Of a DNA stretch of 45,240 nucleotides, positions 32,427-41,200 are shown piece after piece. The position numbers were made by a program, and so were the translations under genes. The stretch spans positions 1-45,240 of the forward strand of contig JAHLLK010000046.1 of NCBI GenBank assembly GCA_020444165.1, written 5' to 3'. Position 1 is the first letter of the stretch. Every line of letters begins with the position of its first letter. Origin of the DNA: Deltaproteobacteria bacterium. Its GTDB lineage: Bacteria > Desulfobacterota > Desulfarculia > Desulfarculales > Desulfarculaceae. Below the pieces are notes generated by a model that worked only from the letters and a program-made list of their open reading frames with translations, made no database searches and was not told where the DNA came from.

Positions 32427-33575
32427 TCAGTCGTCGCAGGCGTCCGCGAACAGCCCGGCCGCCCGGTCCGCGAAGCGGAGCCCCGGCGAGGTGGGCAGGA
32501 TGCGGTTCTGGGTCACCACCACCCAGCCCTGCAGGCTGGCCAGGTCCAGGGCTTCGGCGAAGTATTCCCGGGGGTCGGCGCCCAGCACCCGGCCCAGGGC
32601 GGCCAGATCCACCCCAGCCGTGGTGCGGAGCCCCAGCATCACCAGCTCCAGGGCCCGTTGCGCCGGCGTGAGGTCCTCGCGCCAGGCGGGGGGGTCCTCG
32701 CCCCAGGCCAGGGCCGCCCGGTAGGCGGCCACGTCACCGGTCCAGGCCCAGCGCACCCCGGACAGGTGGCCGTGGGCCCCGGGGCCCAGGCCCAGGTAGT
32801 CTTCGCCCCGCCAGGTGGCCTGGTTGTGGCGGCAGGCCCGGCCGGGGCGCGCGAAGTTGCTCACCTCGTAGCGCTCCAGCCCGGCCGCGGCCAGGGCCCC
32901 TTCGGCGGCATCCTCCATGGCCAGCACCTCCGCCTCCGAGGGCAAGGGCGGGCGGCCCCTTTTCATCTGCCGGCCCCACGGGGTGTCCGGCCCCAGGGTC
33001 AGCTCATAGAGCGAAAGATGCTCCGGCTCCAGGGCCAGGGCCTCGTCCAGGTCCAGGCGGAACTGTTCCAGGCTCTGGCCCGGCAAGCCGTAGATCAAGT
33101 CCAGGCTGAGGTTGCCAAAGCCGGCCCGCCGGGCCTGGGCCGCGGCACGGCGGGTGTCCGCCGGGGTGTGGCGCCGGCCCAGGCGGGTCAGGAGCGGGGC
33201 ATGAAAGGTCTGGGCCCCCAGGCTCAGGCGGTTGAACCCGGCCGCGGCCAGGCGGTCCAGCTTGCCCGCTGAAAGGGTGCCGGGGTTGGCTTCCAGGCTG
33301 ATCTCCGCCGCGGGCTCCAGGTCCAGGTTGGCCCGCACCGCGTCCAAGAGCCCGCTCAGGGCCGCGGCCGGCCACAGGCTGGGGGTGCCGCCGCCCAGGT
33401 ACACCGAGGCCAAGGGCCGACCCCCGGCCCGGGGAGCCTCGCGCCGCAAGTGCCAGGCCAAGTCTTCCAACAGGCCCCGGGCCAGCCCGGGTGCGAACAC
33501 CTGGGCCGTGAAGTCGCAATATGGGCAGCGGGAGGGACAAAAAGGCAGGTGGATGTACAGACCCAGTTCGGCCAT
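32427..33575 (-). CDS. hemW: HemW-like radical SAM protein
   Basis: A 382-residue protein of the HemN/HemW family. The [4Fe-4S] motif is C13-x3-C17-x2-C20 (CPSRCPYC), and YLGGGTPSLW and LEANPGTL follow as SAM-binding blocks. HNQATWRGEDYLGLGPGAHG is the typical HemW/HemN centre, and a C-terminal HemN_C domain follows. The short N-terminus lacks the extended region of true HemN coproporphyrinogen dehydrogenase. HemW is a heme chaperone. The start lies 2 nt past the stop of the small gene 33577-33783, so the two are co-transcribed. It converges with the hybrid kinase across a 41-nt gap. Confidence 0.93.
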   Translation of the reverse strand: MAELGLYIHLPFCPSRCPYCDFTAQVFAPGLARGLLEDLAWHLRREAPRAGGRPLASVYLGGGTPSLWPAAALSGLLDAVRANLDLEPAAEISLEANPGTLSAGKLDRLAAAGFNRLSLGAQTFHAPLLTRLGRRHTPADTRRAAAQARRAGFGNLSLDLIYGLPGQSLEQFRLDLDEALALEPEHLSLYELTLGPDTPWGRQMKRGRPPLPSEAEVLAMEDAAEGALAAAGLERYEVSNFARPGRACRHNQATWRGEDYLGLGPGAHGHLSGVRWAWTGDVAAYRAALAWGEDPPAWREDLTPAQRALELVMLGLRTTAGVDLAALGRVLGADPREYFAEALDLASLQGWVVVTQNRILPTSPGLRFADRAAGLFADACDD

Positions 33576-33576
33576 A

Positions 33577-33783
33577 TCAAACCGGCCGCGCGATCACCGA
33601 GACCTTTTTGTCCAGGTACTTGCCATACAAACGGCAGGCCCGTTCCAAGAACTCGGGAAAAGGTACGTCGTGCTGCTGGGCCTTGGCCCGCGCTTTTTCC
33701 AACATGGCTTGATCCATCACCAGGAGCGAGGCCACCCGGAGCGGTTGGGGTGACTCTTTCTTATTTTTTTTCGGCGGGCTCAT
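33577..33783 (-). CDS. Small conserved-looking protein, unknown function
   Basis: A 68-residue protein upstream of hemW and coupled to it by a 1-nt gap. It starts with a Lys/Pro-rich tail (MSPPKKNKKES) and then a helical segment with MDQAMLEKARAKAQQ, followed by PFPEFLERACRLYGKYL. The pattern recalls a small ribbon-helix-helix or antitoxin-like helical protein, but no family is certain. AGAAGGAT stands about 10 nt before the ATG. The fixed position before hemW argues for a real gene. Confidence 0.65.
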   Translation of the reverse strand: MSPPKKNKKESPQPLRVASLLVMDQAMLEKARAKAQQHDVPFPEFLERACRLYGKYLDKKVSVIARPV

Positions 33784-33862
33784 GGCCGGCTATCCTTCTG
33801 GCGCCTAAAGTTTAAAATTCCGGACCCGCCTGGCAGGCTGGTCTGGTCCCCAGGGTCGGCAA

Positions 33863-33894
33863 GCCCCCGCCTATGTTAAATTGAGAGCGGGGGC
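33863..33894. other. 8-bp GC hairpin in the divergent gap
   Basis: GCCCCCGC (33863-33870) pairs with GCGGGGGC (33887-33894) around a 16-nt AT-rich loop (CTATGTTAAATTGAGA) that could hold a -10 box. It lies in the 210-nt gap between the small hemW-linked gene and the divergent metallo-hydrolase gene. Confidence 0.4.
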
Positions 33895-33993
33895 CGGGGT
33901 CGTCGCTTGAGCCCTGGGCCTCTCCCCGTCGGCGCTGTGGCGCCGGACGCCCCCGGGCGGGAGAGCACAGGGTCTATCCGGAGGGATTATACC

Positions 33994-34920
33994 ATGGAGC
34001 TGTTGTTTCTCGGCACCGGTGGGGCGTGGGGCCTGCCGGAACACGCCTGCCCCTGCGCCACCTGCCGCCACCTGCGGGAGATCGGCGAGCACCGCACCCG
34101 CACCAGCCTCCTCCTGGAAGGCCCGGCCCGGGTGCTCATCGACCCCGGCCCGGACATCCGGGCCCAACTCATGCGCGAACAAGTGCCCCGGCCCGACGTG
34201 GTGCTCATCACCCACGAGCACGGCGACCACTACGGCGGCCTGGACGACCTCCTCTGCTACCGCCGCAACGCGCCCCCCGAGGCCTGGGTGCCGCTGCCGG
34301 TCTACGCCACCGAGCAGACCTGGGGGGAGGTGGAGCAGCGCTTCGGCTACCTCCTGGGGAGCCTCCTGGAAAAGCGCCTGGCCGTGCCCGGCCAGGACTT
34401 GGGGGGCCTGCCCTTTGGCCCGGACCTGGCCTGCCGCCCGGTAAAGACCTTCCACGGCCCCATGCCGGCCGGCGCCGTGGGCTACGTGTTCACCTGGCCG
34501 GACCAGGGCCGCCTCCGCCGCCTGGGCTACACCTCGGACCTCCTCTACCCCGAGGAAGCCGACGGCTTCGCCGGCCTGGATTTCCTGGTCTGCCAGTGTC
34601 ACTTCCTCAACGAGCCGGCCCACAACCGGGCCAACCACCTGAGCCTGCAACGCGCCCTGCCGCTTTTGAGCGCCTGGCGGCCCGCCGCCACCGCCCTGAC
34701 CCACCTCTCCTGCCAAGACTTCATCCCCGGCGACGAACCGGCCAACGACATGCTGAAGAAATTTAGGCCCCTGGACCCCCTCATCGACCCCCAGGGGCAG
34801 CCCTACCCCATCCCCCAGGACCAGGCCGCCTGGCAAGCCACGGCGGAAAAGGTCTTCCGCGATCACGGCCTGGCCGGCCCGGTTACCGTGGCGCGGGATG
34901 GGTTAAGGATGAGGATTTAA
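33994..34920 (+). CDS. Metallo-beta-lactamase-fold hydrolase, PhnP-like
   Basis: A 308-residue MBL-fold protein. The zinc motif HxHxDH is H74-E-H76-G-D78-H79 (ITHEHGDHYGG). The N-terminal FLGTGGAWGLP and the Cys group CPCATC (19-24) match PhnP-type phosphodiesterases and relatives, which bind an extra zinc. Later ligands are likely at H194 region (KTFHGPMP) and in YTSDLLYP. The start at 33994 is chosen because GGAGGG lies about 8 nt upstream; an upstream in-frame ATG at 33907 lacks a ribosome site and gives no conserved sequence. PhnP cleaves cyclic phosphoribosyl phosphonate products; no other phn gene is near, so the substrate is open. Confidence 0.85.
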   Translation: MELLFLGTGGAWGLPEHACPCATCRHLREIGEHRTRTSLLLEGPARVLIDPGPDIRAQLMREQVPRPDVVLITHEHGDHYGGLDDLLCYRRNAPPEAWVPLPVYATEQTWGEVEQRFGYLLGSLLEKRLAVPGQDLGGLPFGPDLACRPVKTFHGPMPAGAVGYVFTWPDQGRLRRLGYTSDLLYPEEADGFAGLDFLVCQCHFLNEPAHNRANHLSLQRALPLLSAWRPAATALTHLSCQDFIPGDEPANDMLKKFRPLDPLIDPQGQPYPIPQDQAAWQATAEKVFRDHGLAGPVTVARDGLRMRI

Positions 34921-34939
34921 GGGGAGGAGGGTTAAGAAA

Positions 34940-34991
34940 TGTGGGGGAAACCTTTTCCTTTTGAAGCCAAAAGGAAAAGGTTTCCCCCACA
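34940..34991. terminator. 23-bp perfect hairpin, second member of the palindrome family
   Basis: Arms 34940-34962 and 34969-34991 are exact complements over 23 bp with the 6-nt loop GAAGCC. It stands 20 nt past the metallo-hydrolase stop, a terminator position. The outer arm TGTGGGGGAAA nearly equals the TGTGGGGGGAA of the hairpin at 598-658, and both inner ends read CTTTT-loop-AAAA, while the middle differs. A partial copy of the right arm (CCCCCTTCCAAAAGGAAAA, 34992-35010) follows. Confidence 0.75.
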
Positions 34992-35028
34992 CCCCCTTCC
35001 AAAAGGAAAAGCGTATGTCGGGGGGGCA

Positions 35029-36036
35029 ATGAAGCCAGAGGATCACACCAAAATAACCAGGACAGCTCTTAAGGAATATCTGGATAATTTTCCAACTCCA
35101 CCATTCCAAAAGTTCCTGGAAAAGTATGGTTCATTTATCATTAAAGGCACCAAAGCGGAAGATATCCCTTGGCGGAACTGGGACCGGGCCTTCCACTGGC
35201 ATTTTCACAAGCCCAAGGAAAGCTGTCATCCTGATTATTTCCGTTGGTTTTGGAAAAAAGTCAAGTTCACCCTCTACTCGCATGTCGTGGTGGACCGACA
35301 CGTAGTAGACTTGCGCAATTGCCTGTCTGACCTGGCCGCCAGCCACCGCCAGGCTTCAAGGGAAAAATGCGCACCCAAGTCTCTAGCCAAGAATATATGC
35401 AGGCATCTCGGCGGCTTGTTGCACCACATCCAGGACATGAGCACCCCGGCCCATGTCCTGCCAATATTTCATGGCTTTCCCGCTCCCGGGAGGTTTCGGG
35501 CAACTGGCGACCAATTTGAGAATTTCTCGGAAGAAAACATTGAAAAATATTTTGGCGGCTGCTTCGCGCCAAACGACCTGAGCGCAGCCGCAGCCTCAGT
35601 CACGGATGACACTTCCTTCCGGTCCCTTTATGAATCCGCCGCGGAAGACACCATGCATTTCCTGCGGACCTTCACCTTCACCGCCACCGTGGATGGCAAA
35701 CCCAGATACAATGCCTCCTGTTCGCTGTTTTGGCAAGAATACGACTTTGCGGCGGACCCCGCCAAACACGACGAAACCGCGGGGTTTGGCCAATACGGCC
35801 CCTTTGCCGAGTTTTTCGGCCAACAAAATTGGGTGAAAGCCCCCCCTGGCCAGCCAGCAGACGGGGTCGTGAAAAGCCTTGTAGATGAAGGCGTGACCTG
35901 TCCTATAAACGGGCAGAAATGGAACCTAAAGTTCCAGGATTATGCCCCTATCTATAAGGAATCTCTCCGCCAGATGGTCTGCAACACGGTGCGGGCCTTG
36001 CGCTTGGCGGATAATTTGTTTGAGCAAAGTCAATAG
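35029..36036 (+). CDS. Phospholipase C / P1-nuclease-like protein, lower GC
   Basis: A 335-residue protein. It has the His/Asp pattern of the zinc-dependent phospholipase C/P1 nuclease fold: FHWHFHKP (residues 53-60), FTLYSHVVVDRH (about 78-89) and the helix GGLLHHIQDMSTPAHV (about 126-141), whose HHxxDxxxPxH is typical of this family. No signal peptide is visible. The ATG at 35029 is used because everything upstream in frame is the translated hairpin; the only ribosome-like sequence is a G-run directly before it, so the start is uncertain. It has more A and T and rarer codons than its neighbours, which points to recent transfer. The target, phospholipid or nucleic acid, is unknown. Confidence 0.65.
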   Translation: MKPEDHTKITRTALKEYLDNFPTPPFQKFLEKYGSFIIKGTKAEDIPWRNWDRAFHWHFHKPKESCHPDYFRWFWKKVKFTLYSHVVVDRHVVDLRNCLSDLAASHRQASREKCAPKSLAKNICRHLGGLLHHIQDMSTPAHVLPIFHGFPAPGRFRATGDQFENFSEENIEKYFGGCFAPNDLSAAAASVTDDTSFRSLYESAAEDTMHFLRTFTFTATVDGKPRYNASCSLFWQEYDFAADPAKHDETAGFGQYGPFAEFFGQQNWVKAPPGQPADGVVKSLVDEGVTCPINGQKWNLKFQDYAPIYKESLRQMVCNTVRALRLADNLFEQSQ

Positions 36037-36261
36037 ATAACCAAGCGGACATATTTGACTTGCTTAGGGGGGACCTTCAGGGCTGGTTTGGGCGGTTCAG
36101 GAACCGAAAACCAAGGTCAGCCGGGCAGGTTTTCCCCACCTGCTCCCAGCGCGGATAGGCAACCAAAACCTGAGCCCCCTGCCCCCGGATAAGGCGGGAC
36201 AGACCGTACTTTCCTCCGGACAATCACCGGCCCCCTCCCAAGAGCCAGGCGCCTTTCCCGC
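36037..36261. terminator. Convergent intergenic region with two small hairpins
   Basis: Between the convergent phospholipase-like gene and flgL lie CGGTTC-AG-GAACCG (36093-36106) and GCAGGT-TTTCCCC-ACCTGC (36125-36143). Either could end transcription from one or both sides. No gene is seen. Confidence 0.45.
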
Positions 36262-38763
36262 CTAGATCAGCTTCACCAGGGACAGATCGTCCAGGGCGGC
36301 CGAGACCTTGAGGCAGGCGTTGTAGGCGGTCTGCTGCAGGTTCAGCTCCAGCAGGGCCGAGGTCAGGTCCACCTGCTCCAGGATCTCCAGATCGGACTCG
36401 GCCGCGATCTGCTGCTCGTCCATCACCGATTCCCGCACGATGATGCGGTCGCGGCGCACACCCAGCTCCGACATGCTATCCATGAGGAACTGCATGGTCG
36501 ATTCCAGGGCCTCCAAGGCCTTCTGGCTCATGGTCTGGGCTTTTTCCATGCTGGCCGTATCGTCGGCGTTGGCCTCGGCCATGGCCTTTTTCCAGTTGTT
36601 CATCACGTCCAGGGCCGAGATGGCCCGCTCCGGGAAGCTCATGTCATACCCGTCGCCGGCCACGTAGTTGCCGTTCTCCAGGTAGAAATAGGCCCCGTCC
36701 GCGCCGGGCAGCTCCACCCGGCCGCCCTGCCCGCTGGCGGTCACCGTGACTTCCTGGTACTGGCTCACCCCGTCCGCGCCCTGCCAGCTCACTTCCACGG
36801 TCACCGGATCGGCCGGGATGTTGCCGCCGGACACTACCCGGAAATGATAATCCCGGGCCAGGCCCTCGCGGTACACCCCGTCCATAAAGAGCTGGTTGGG
36901 CCCGGTGTTGCCCGTGTCCGCCGCCGCTTCCGCGCCGCCCAGGGCCACGCTTAAAGGCCCGCCCAGGATATCGTTGCAGTTCCAGTTGTAGGTCATGCGG
37001 TTGGCCTCGGAGAGGCTGACCCCCAGGTCCTCCTCGTTGCCCTGGTAATGGCCCAGCACGATCTCGAACACGGCCCCGGGCTGGAAAGCCGCGCCGTCGC
37101 GCTCGCGGTAGAGGCTGATGTCGCCCAGGCCCGGCACGTTGATTGCGTTTTCCTCGCCCTCGGCCGGAATCACCACTTCCCGGGACTGGGCGGCGCCGTC
37201 GTTGTCGTACCAGCTCACCCGCACCCGCACGTCCTCGGCCTGCACGTCCACCACCTCGATCTGGAGCTTGGTCTCCAGGTCCAGGACGTCGCTGGTGCCC
37301 TTGGCGTAGATGCGGCCGGTGGTGGTGCCGCCGGTGCCGTCCATGCCCCCGAACAAGGCCCCGGAGGTGGTCACGCCGCTGTCGCTACTGGCGGTCAGGG
37401 TCAGGTTGTTCATGGCCCCGGGCTCCACTCCCCGGAGCTGCACCACGGCCCGGTCGGTGGCGGGATCGGCCACCACCTCGGCCGTGAAGGCCCCGGCGTT
37501 GGCCGCGGGGTTGTTGTTCACCCAATAGGCCAGAGCGTCGCCGTAATCGCTGGCCGTGGCCGGCGCGGGGTTGCCCGCGGCCACGTAATAACTGGTTATC
37601 TCGGGCCAGGTCCAGGTCTGGTCGCCCAGGGTCACAGTCTGGGGCGGGTCCCAGGAGGCGTCGTCCGGAGCGGGGGTGCCCGGCCAGGCCGTGCCGTCGA
37701 TCTGCAGGAAACCGGTGGCTTGCACACCGGAATTCAGCGCCGCCTCCACGTCCCCCAGGGTGGCCGTGTCCACCGCCAGGCCGTTGTGCAGCACGGTGAA
37801 CGGCCCGGTGCCGGTGCCCATCACGTGCACCTCGCCGGTGCCGCTGTCCAGCCAGGCGATATGGCCGGGGTCGTTCTGGGCGTTGATGAGGTTCACCAGT
37901 TCGGACGCGTCGGCAAAAGCCGGCAGGGCCACGCCGTCGATGCTCACCGTGTCGCCGCCCACGGGGGTGAACACCGCCTCGGTGCGGTAGACCTGCTGGC
38001 CCGCGCCGTCGATCCCGGTCCAGCGCAGCTCTTCGCCGGCGGCCGAGGAGATGACCGTGGCCTGGGCCGCGGCCTGGTTGAGGGCCACTACCGCGTCCAG
38101 AGTCTGGTATTGCAGGGAGCTGATGGTGGGCGGGGTCCAGTTGTCGAAGTTGATCAGGCCCACGCTGTCGCCCAGGGTGTTGTCCCGGCCCAGGGTGATG
38201 GGGTCGGTGTCCGTGCCCAACTGCAGGCGCCACATGTTGGAGCCCAGGGGCTCCTCTACCACCGTGGCCGTGGTGCCGTGCCCGTCCTGCAGGTATTGGG
38301 GGTCGTCATCCGGCATCAGATAGCTGGTCAGGGGCGGCACGTCGGTGCGGGTGCCCGCGAAGATGTAGGAGCCGTTGACCACGCTGTTGCCCAGGGTGAT
38401 GAGCTGCTCGATGAGGTTGTCCACCTCGGCGGTGGAGTTGTTGTACTCGGTGGCCGAATAGGTGCCGGTGGACATCTGCTCGGCCAGGGTGCGGGCCCGA
38501 GTCAGCAGATCCTTGATATCGTTCATGTTGTCTTCGGAGGCTTCCATCCAGCTGTCGGCCGACTCCAGGTTGCTCCGGTACTGGGAGATGTGCGCCAGGA
38601 GATTGTGGTCGTTCAGGATGGTGATGACCTGGCCCTCGGCGTCGGAGGGAGCGTTCACCGTGCGTCCGGTGAGCACGGCTTTCTGGATCTCCATCTGGCG
38701 GGACACGATGCGGCCCAGGTCCAGGGTCATGTTGCGGAAGATGGCTTCGGAACCGATGCGCAT
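36262..38763 (-). CDS. flgL: Flagellar hook-associated protein 3 (FlgL), enlarged
   Basis: An 833-residue protein of the flagellin/FlgL class. The N-terminal D0/D1 helices (MRIGSEAIFRNMTLDLGR, NAPSDAEGQV, YRSNLESADSWM, VVNGSYIFAGTRTDVPP) and the C-terminal helices (about 735-833, LEQVDLTSALLELNLQQTAY) are FlgL-like. The centre, about 150-720, is a long beta-rich insert with Gly/Thr/Asp stretches, much larger than in the roughly 300-residue enterobacterial FlgL. It sits at the hook-filament junction. The start at 38763 is chosen from homology; the upstream in-frame codons are not FlgL-like. No flgK or other flagellar gene is next to it, so this copy is set apart from the usual flgK-flgL pair. 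Confidence 0.9.
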   Translation of the reverse strand: MRIGSEAIFRNMTLDLGRIVSRQMEIQKAVLTGRTVNAPSDAEGQVITILNDHNLLAHISQYRSNLESADSWMEASEDNMNDIKDLLTRARTLAEQMSTGTYSATEYNNSTAEVDNLIEQLITLGNSVVNGSYIFAGTRTDVPPLTSYLMPDDDPQYLQDGHGTTATVVEEPLGSNMWRLQLGTDTDPITLGRDNTLGDSVGLINFDNWTPPTISSLQYQTLDAVVALNQAAAQATVISSAAGEELRWTGIDGAGQQVYRTEAVFTPVGGDTVSIDGVALPAFADASELVNLINAQNDPGHIAWLDSGTGEVHVMGTGTGPFTVLHNGLAVDTATLGDVEAALNSGVQATGFLQIDGTAWPGTPAPDDASWDPPQTVTLGDQTWTWPEITSYYVAAGNPAPATASDYGDALAYWVNNNPAANAGAFTAEVVADPATDRAVVQLRGVEPGAMNNLTLTASSDSGVTTSGALFGGMDGTGGTTTGRIYAKGTSDVLDLETKLQIEVVDVQAEDVRVRVSWYDNDGAAQSREVVIPAEGEENAINVPGLGDISLYRERDGAAFQPGAVFEIVLGHYQGNEEDLGVSLSEANRMTYNWNCNDILGGPLSVALGGAEAAADTGNTGPNQLFMDGVYREGLARDYHFRVVSGGNIPADPVTVEVSWQGADGVSQYQEVTVTASGQGGRVELPGADGAYFYLENGNYVAGDGYDMSFPERAISALDVMNNWKKAMAEANADDTASMEKAQTMSQKALEALESTMQFLMDSMSELGVRRDRIIVRESVMDEQQIAAESDLEILEQVDLTSALLELNLQQTAYNACLKVSAALDDLSLVKLI

Positions 38764-38958
38764 GTTACCCCCGAAGGTAGGCGGTGAAAAGCTGCCGCGT
38801 CCTCCGGTGAGGTTGCAACCTCCGTGCCATGGCCTGTGGGCGGCAATCAGGAGAGCCGCCTGGGGTAGATCCTTGACCACACATACGAAAACTGGATGGC
38901 GCCCCGCCGGAAGGGTTCGGCCGGGGGAGCCCGGGGAGGCATTATTTGCCGCGCGGGG

Positions 38959-39924
38959 TCAGTTGCTGCCCGGCCGAAGGGGGGTGAGCCGGGGCGCGCC
39001 GGCCTGGTCCAGGGCCAGGCCCAGGCCGTGGGACCGGGCGACATCCAGGGCCGCCCGGCCCAGGATCAGGTCCAGCTCCGCGGCCGGATAGCCGTAGCGG
39101 CTGCTCACCGCCTGGCGGAGGTGATGATCCGCCTCCAGGATGGCCAGGGCCGCGGCCTGGGCCCCCTTCTCCCCGCAGCGCACGGCCTCCAGGGCCTGGG
39201 CCAACTCCCCGGCCGGGAACTTCATTTCCCACTCGGCGGCCAGGGCCCGGGCCGTGGGGTCGGCGGCCAGGGCCGCGCTGCGGTCCAGGCGGGGCAGATG
39301 GGCCAGTTGCCCGGCGTGGCGGCCGGACCAGCACTCCAGGTGGCGGCATTGCAGGGGCCGCTGGGCGTAGATGGCGCAGCCCGCGGCCGCGCGGAACACG
39401 CAGCCTCCGCCGTGCGGCTGCTCCCGCACCTTCACCAGCTCCTCGGTGAGCGGCGCGCTCCGGCCCAGGCGGGCGGAGGAAGCCCACTCCCCGGCCCGCA
39501 GGGTCACGAAATGGCTCCGTCCCGGGCCGGCGGGCCCCAGGAGGTCCAGGTCTTCCAGATAGAGGGTGGGGGAGCTGGCCCGGCAGCAGGCGCCGCAGCC
39601 CAGACAGGCGGGCCGGGCGGCCAGCGCGGCCAGGCGGGCGGCCAGTTCCCGGGCCGCGGCAAGGGGGGCGTCCCCGGGGCCCGGGGGCGGGACGGCCCAA
39701 CCCTCCCGCGCCAGTTCCCGCCCCAGAACCTGGGCCGCCGCGGCCGGGTCCATGGGCCGCAGCCCGGTCAAAAGCTCGGCCGCCGCGGCCAGGGCCGCGG
39801 CCGGCCCCTGGGTCAGGCCCCGGGCCAGGTCCGCGGCCAGTTGGTCCAGGTCGGGTTGGGCCGGACCGGAGGGCCCGCGGCCCAAGGGGGGCTGACCCGG
39901 CTGGTCCCGGCCCCCGGGGGTCAT
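38959..39924 (-). CDS. YkgJ-family cysteine-cluster protein
   Basis: A 321-residue protein with the YkgJ (putative Fe-S or zinc) Cys pattern C107-x2-C110-x2-C113-C114, then C175, C183, C193 and C198 (CLGCGACC, RPLQCRHLECW). The first 90 residues are an Ala/Pro/Gly-rich extension not found in short YkgJ proteins. The function of the family is unknown; a metal-cluster role is suspected from the eight Cys. Its ATG overlaps the PHP gene's stop by 4 nt (ATGA), so both are one operon with PHP first. A 195-nt gap follows before flgL. Confidence 0.85.
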   Translation of the reverse strand: MTPGGRDQPGQPPLGRGPSGPAQPDLDQLAADLARGLTQGPAAALAAAAELLTGLRPMDPAAAAQVLGRELAREGWAVPPPGPGDAPLAAARELAARLAALAARPACLGCGACCRASSPTLYLEDLDLLGPAGPGRSHFVTLRAGEWASSARLGRSAPLTEELVKVREQPHGGGCVFRAAAGCAIYAQRPLQCRHLECWSGRHAGQLAHLPRLDRSAALAADPTARALAAEWEMKFPAGELAQALEAVRCGEKGAQAAALAILEADHHLRQAVSSRYGYPAAELDLILGRAALDVARSHGLGLALDQAGAPRLTPLRPGSN

Positions 39925-40574
39925 GCGCCCAGGGCCCGTTCCACCAGACGGCGGGAATTGGCCAGGGCCGCGTCCACTTCGGCCTCGGAGAGCCCGGCGG
40001 CCAGGCCCACCTTGCGGGCAAAGGCCAGGCCCATGAGGTCGCTGGGGGCGTGGGCGTCGGTGTTGATCACCAGCTTGGCCCCCAATTGGCGGGCCAGGGC
40101 GGCCACATGGCCGTTGGCCAGGCTGTGGCCCTTGCGGGCGGAAATCTCCAAGTGCACCCCCCGCTCCGCGGCCATTTGGACCTCCTCCCGGGTAATGAGC
40201 CCCGGGTGGGCCAGGATGTCCACCCCGGCCTCCAGGGCGGCCCGGTTGGTGCCCGGCGGCACCGGCTCCACGATGGTCTCGCCATGCACCACCACCACCT
40301 GGGCGCCCAGCTCCCGGGCCCGCGCGGTGAGCCCGGCGATGAGCGAGGGCGGCACGTGGGTCAGCTCGGCCCCGGCCAGGGTCTGCACCTGGTGCACCCG
40401 GTTCAGCTCCCGGGCGGCGGTCAAGATCCGGGGCAGCACCAGGTCCAGGTTGCTCATGTCCAGGTGGTCGGTGATGGCCACGGCGGCCAGGCCCAGGGTC
40501 TCGGCCCGTTGCACCAGCTCCGAGGGCAACAGCTCGCCGTCGCTGAAAAAAGTGTGGGTGTGCAGGTCTATCAT
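39921..40574 (-). CDS. PHP-domain phosphoesterase
   Basis: A 217-residue PHP protein. Metal ligands are in DLHTHTFFSDG (3-13), ITDH (34-37), GAELTHVP (about 69-76), LAHPG (about 128-132) and NTDAHAPSDL (about 174-183). It resembles the histidinol-phosphatase-like and YcdX-like small PHP enzymes and has no polymerase parts. The start at 40574 follows AAGGA about 8 nt upstream. The stop overlaps the YkgJ start by 4 nt. The substrate is unknown. Confidence 0.9.
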   Translation of the reverse strand: MIDLHTHTFFSDGELLPSELVQRAETLGLAAVAITDHLDMSNLDLVLPRILTAARELNRVHQVQTLAGAELTHVPPSLIAGLTARARELGAQVVVVHGETIVEPVPPGTNRAALEAGVDILAHPGLITREEVQMAAERGVHLEISARKGHSLANGHVAALARQLGAKLVINTDAHAPSDLMGLAFARKVGLAAGLSEAEVDAALANSRRLVERALGA

Positions 40575-40720
40575 AACGAATTCCTTCGCTGGTTTACGCT
40601 GGCTCCGGACGGGTCCGGGCGGGCTCCGGCGGCAAAGCGGCCCGGCGCCTTCCCTCCCCGGGGCGGCGGACCGGGCCTGGTTCCATGGTACACCCCGGAG
40701 CGGCGGGCCGCCCCGCGGAG

Positions 40721-41200
40721 TTACATCTTGTACTTGCCGAAGTCGTCCGGGTCCATCTTGTCCAGGACTTCCTTCCACTTGTTGTCGCTCTCCCCGACGT
40801 GACCCTCGCCTTCCACCGTCTCCTCCAAAACCGCGCGGGCCACGTAGATGGGCGCGTTGGTCCGGAGCGCCAGGGCGATGGCGTCGCTGGGCCGGGAATC
40901 CACGGTGAGGGAGCCCCCGGGGCCCAACAGGTGCAACAGGGCGTAGAAGGTGTTGTCCTTCAGCTCGGTCACCTCGATCTTGCTGATGGTGTAACCCAGG
41001 TTGCCGATGAGGTTCTTCATGAGATCATGGGTCATGGGCCGCGAGAAGGAGACCTTCTCCAGTTCACTGGCAATGGCCGTGGCCTCCATCAACCCGATCC
41101 AGATGGGCAGCCGTTCTTCCCCTTCGGGGTTCTTCAGGATCAGGATGGGGGAGTTGCTGCCGGGGTCGATGGTGAGGCCTTGGACTATCATGCGTATCAC
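40721..41200 (-). CDS. DUF151 bifunctional-nuclease-family protein
   Basis: A 159-residue protein of the BFN/DUF151 family: IVQGLTIDPGSNSPILILKN at the start, LPIWIGLMEATAIASELE, and the strongest block SRPSDAIALALRTNAPIYV (about 102-120). Plant and bacterial members have been reported to cut DNA and RNA; the role in bacteria is poorly known. Its start overlaps the stop of miaB by 4 nt (ATGA), a gene pair found in many bacteria. The acidic tail after about 130 is typical. Confidence 0.92.
   Translation of the reverse strand: MIRMIVQGLTIDPGSNSPILILKNPEGEERLPIWIGLMEATAIASELEKVSFSRPMTHDLMKNLIGNLGYTISKIEVTELKDNTFYALLHLLGPGGSLTVDSRPSDAIALALRTNAPIYVARAVLEETVEGEGHVGESDNKWKEVLDKMDPDDFGKYKM

Noticed and set aside
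34939..35028. N-terminal extension of the phospholipase-like protein
   Set aside because: The extra residues are the translated palindrome arms, so the later ATG is used.
37048..38787. Plus-strand 579-codon frame over flgL
   Set aside because: His/Val/Gly-rich antisense shadow; the minus strand encodes a clear FlgL.
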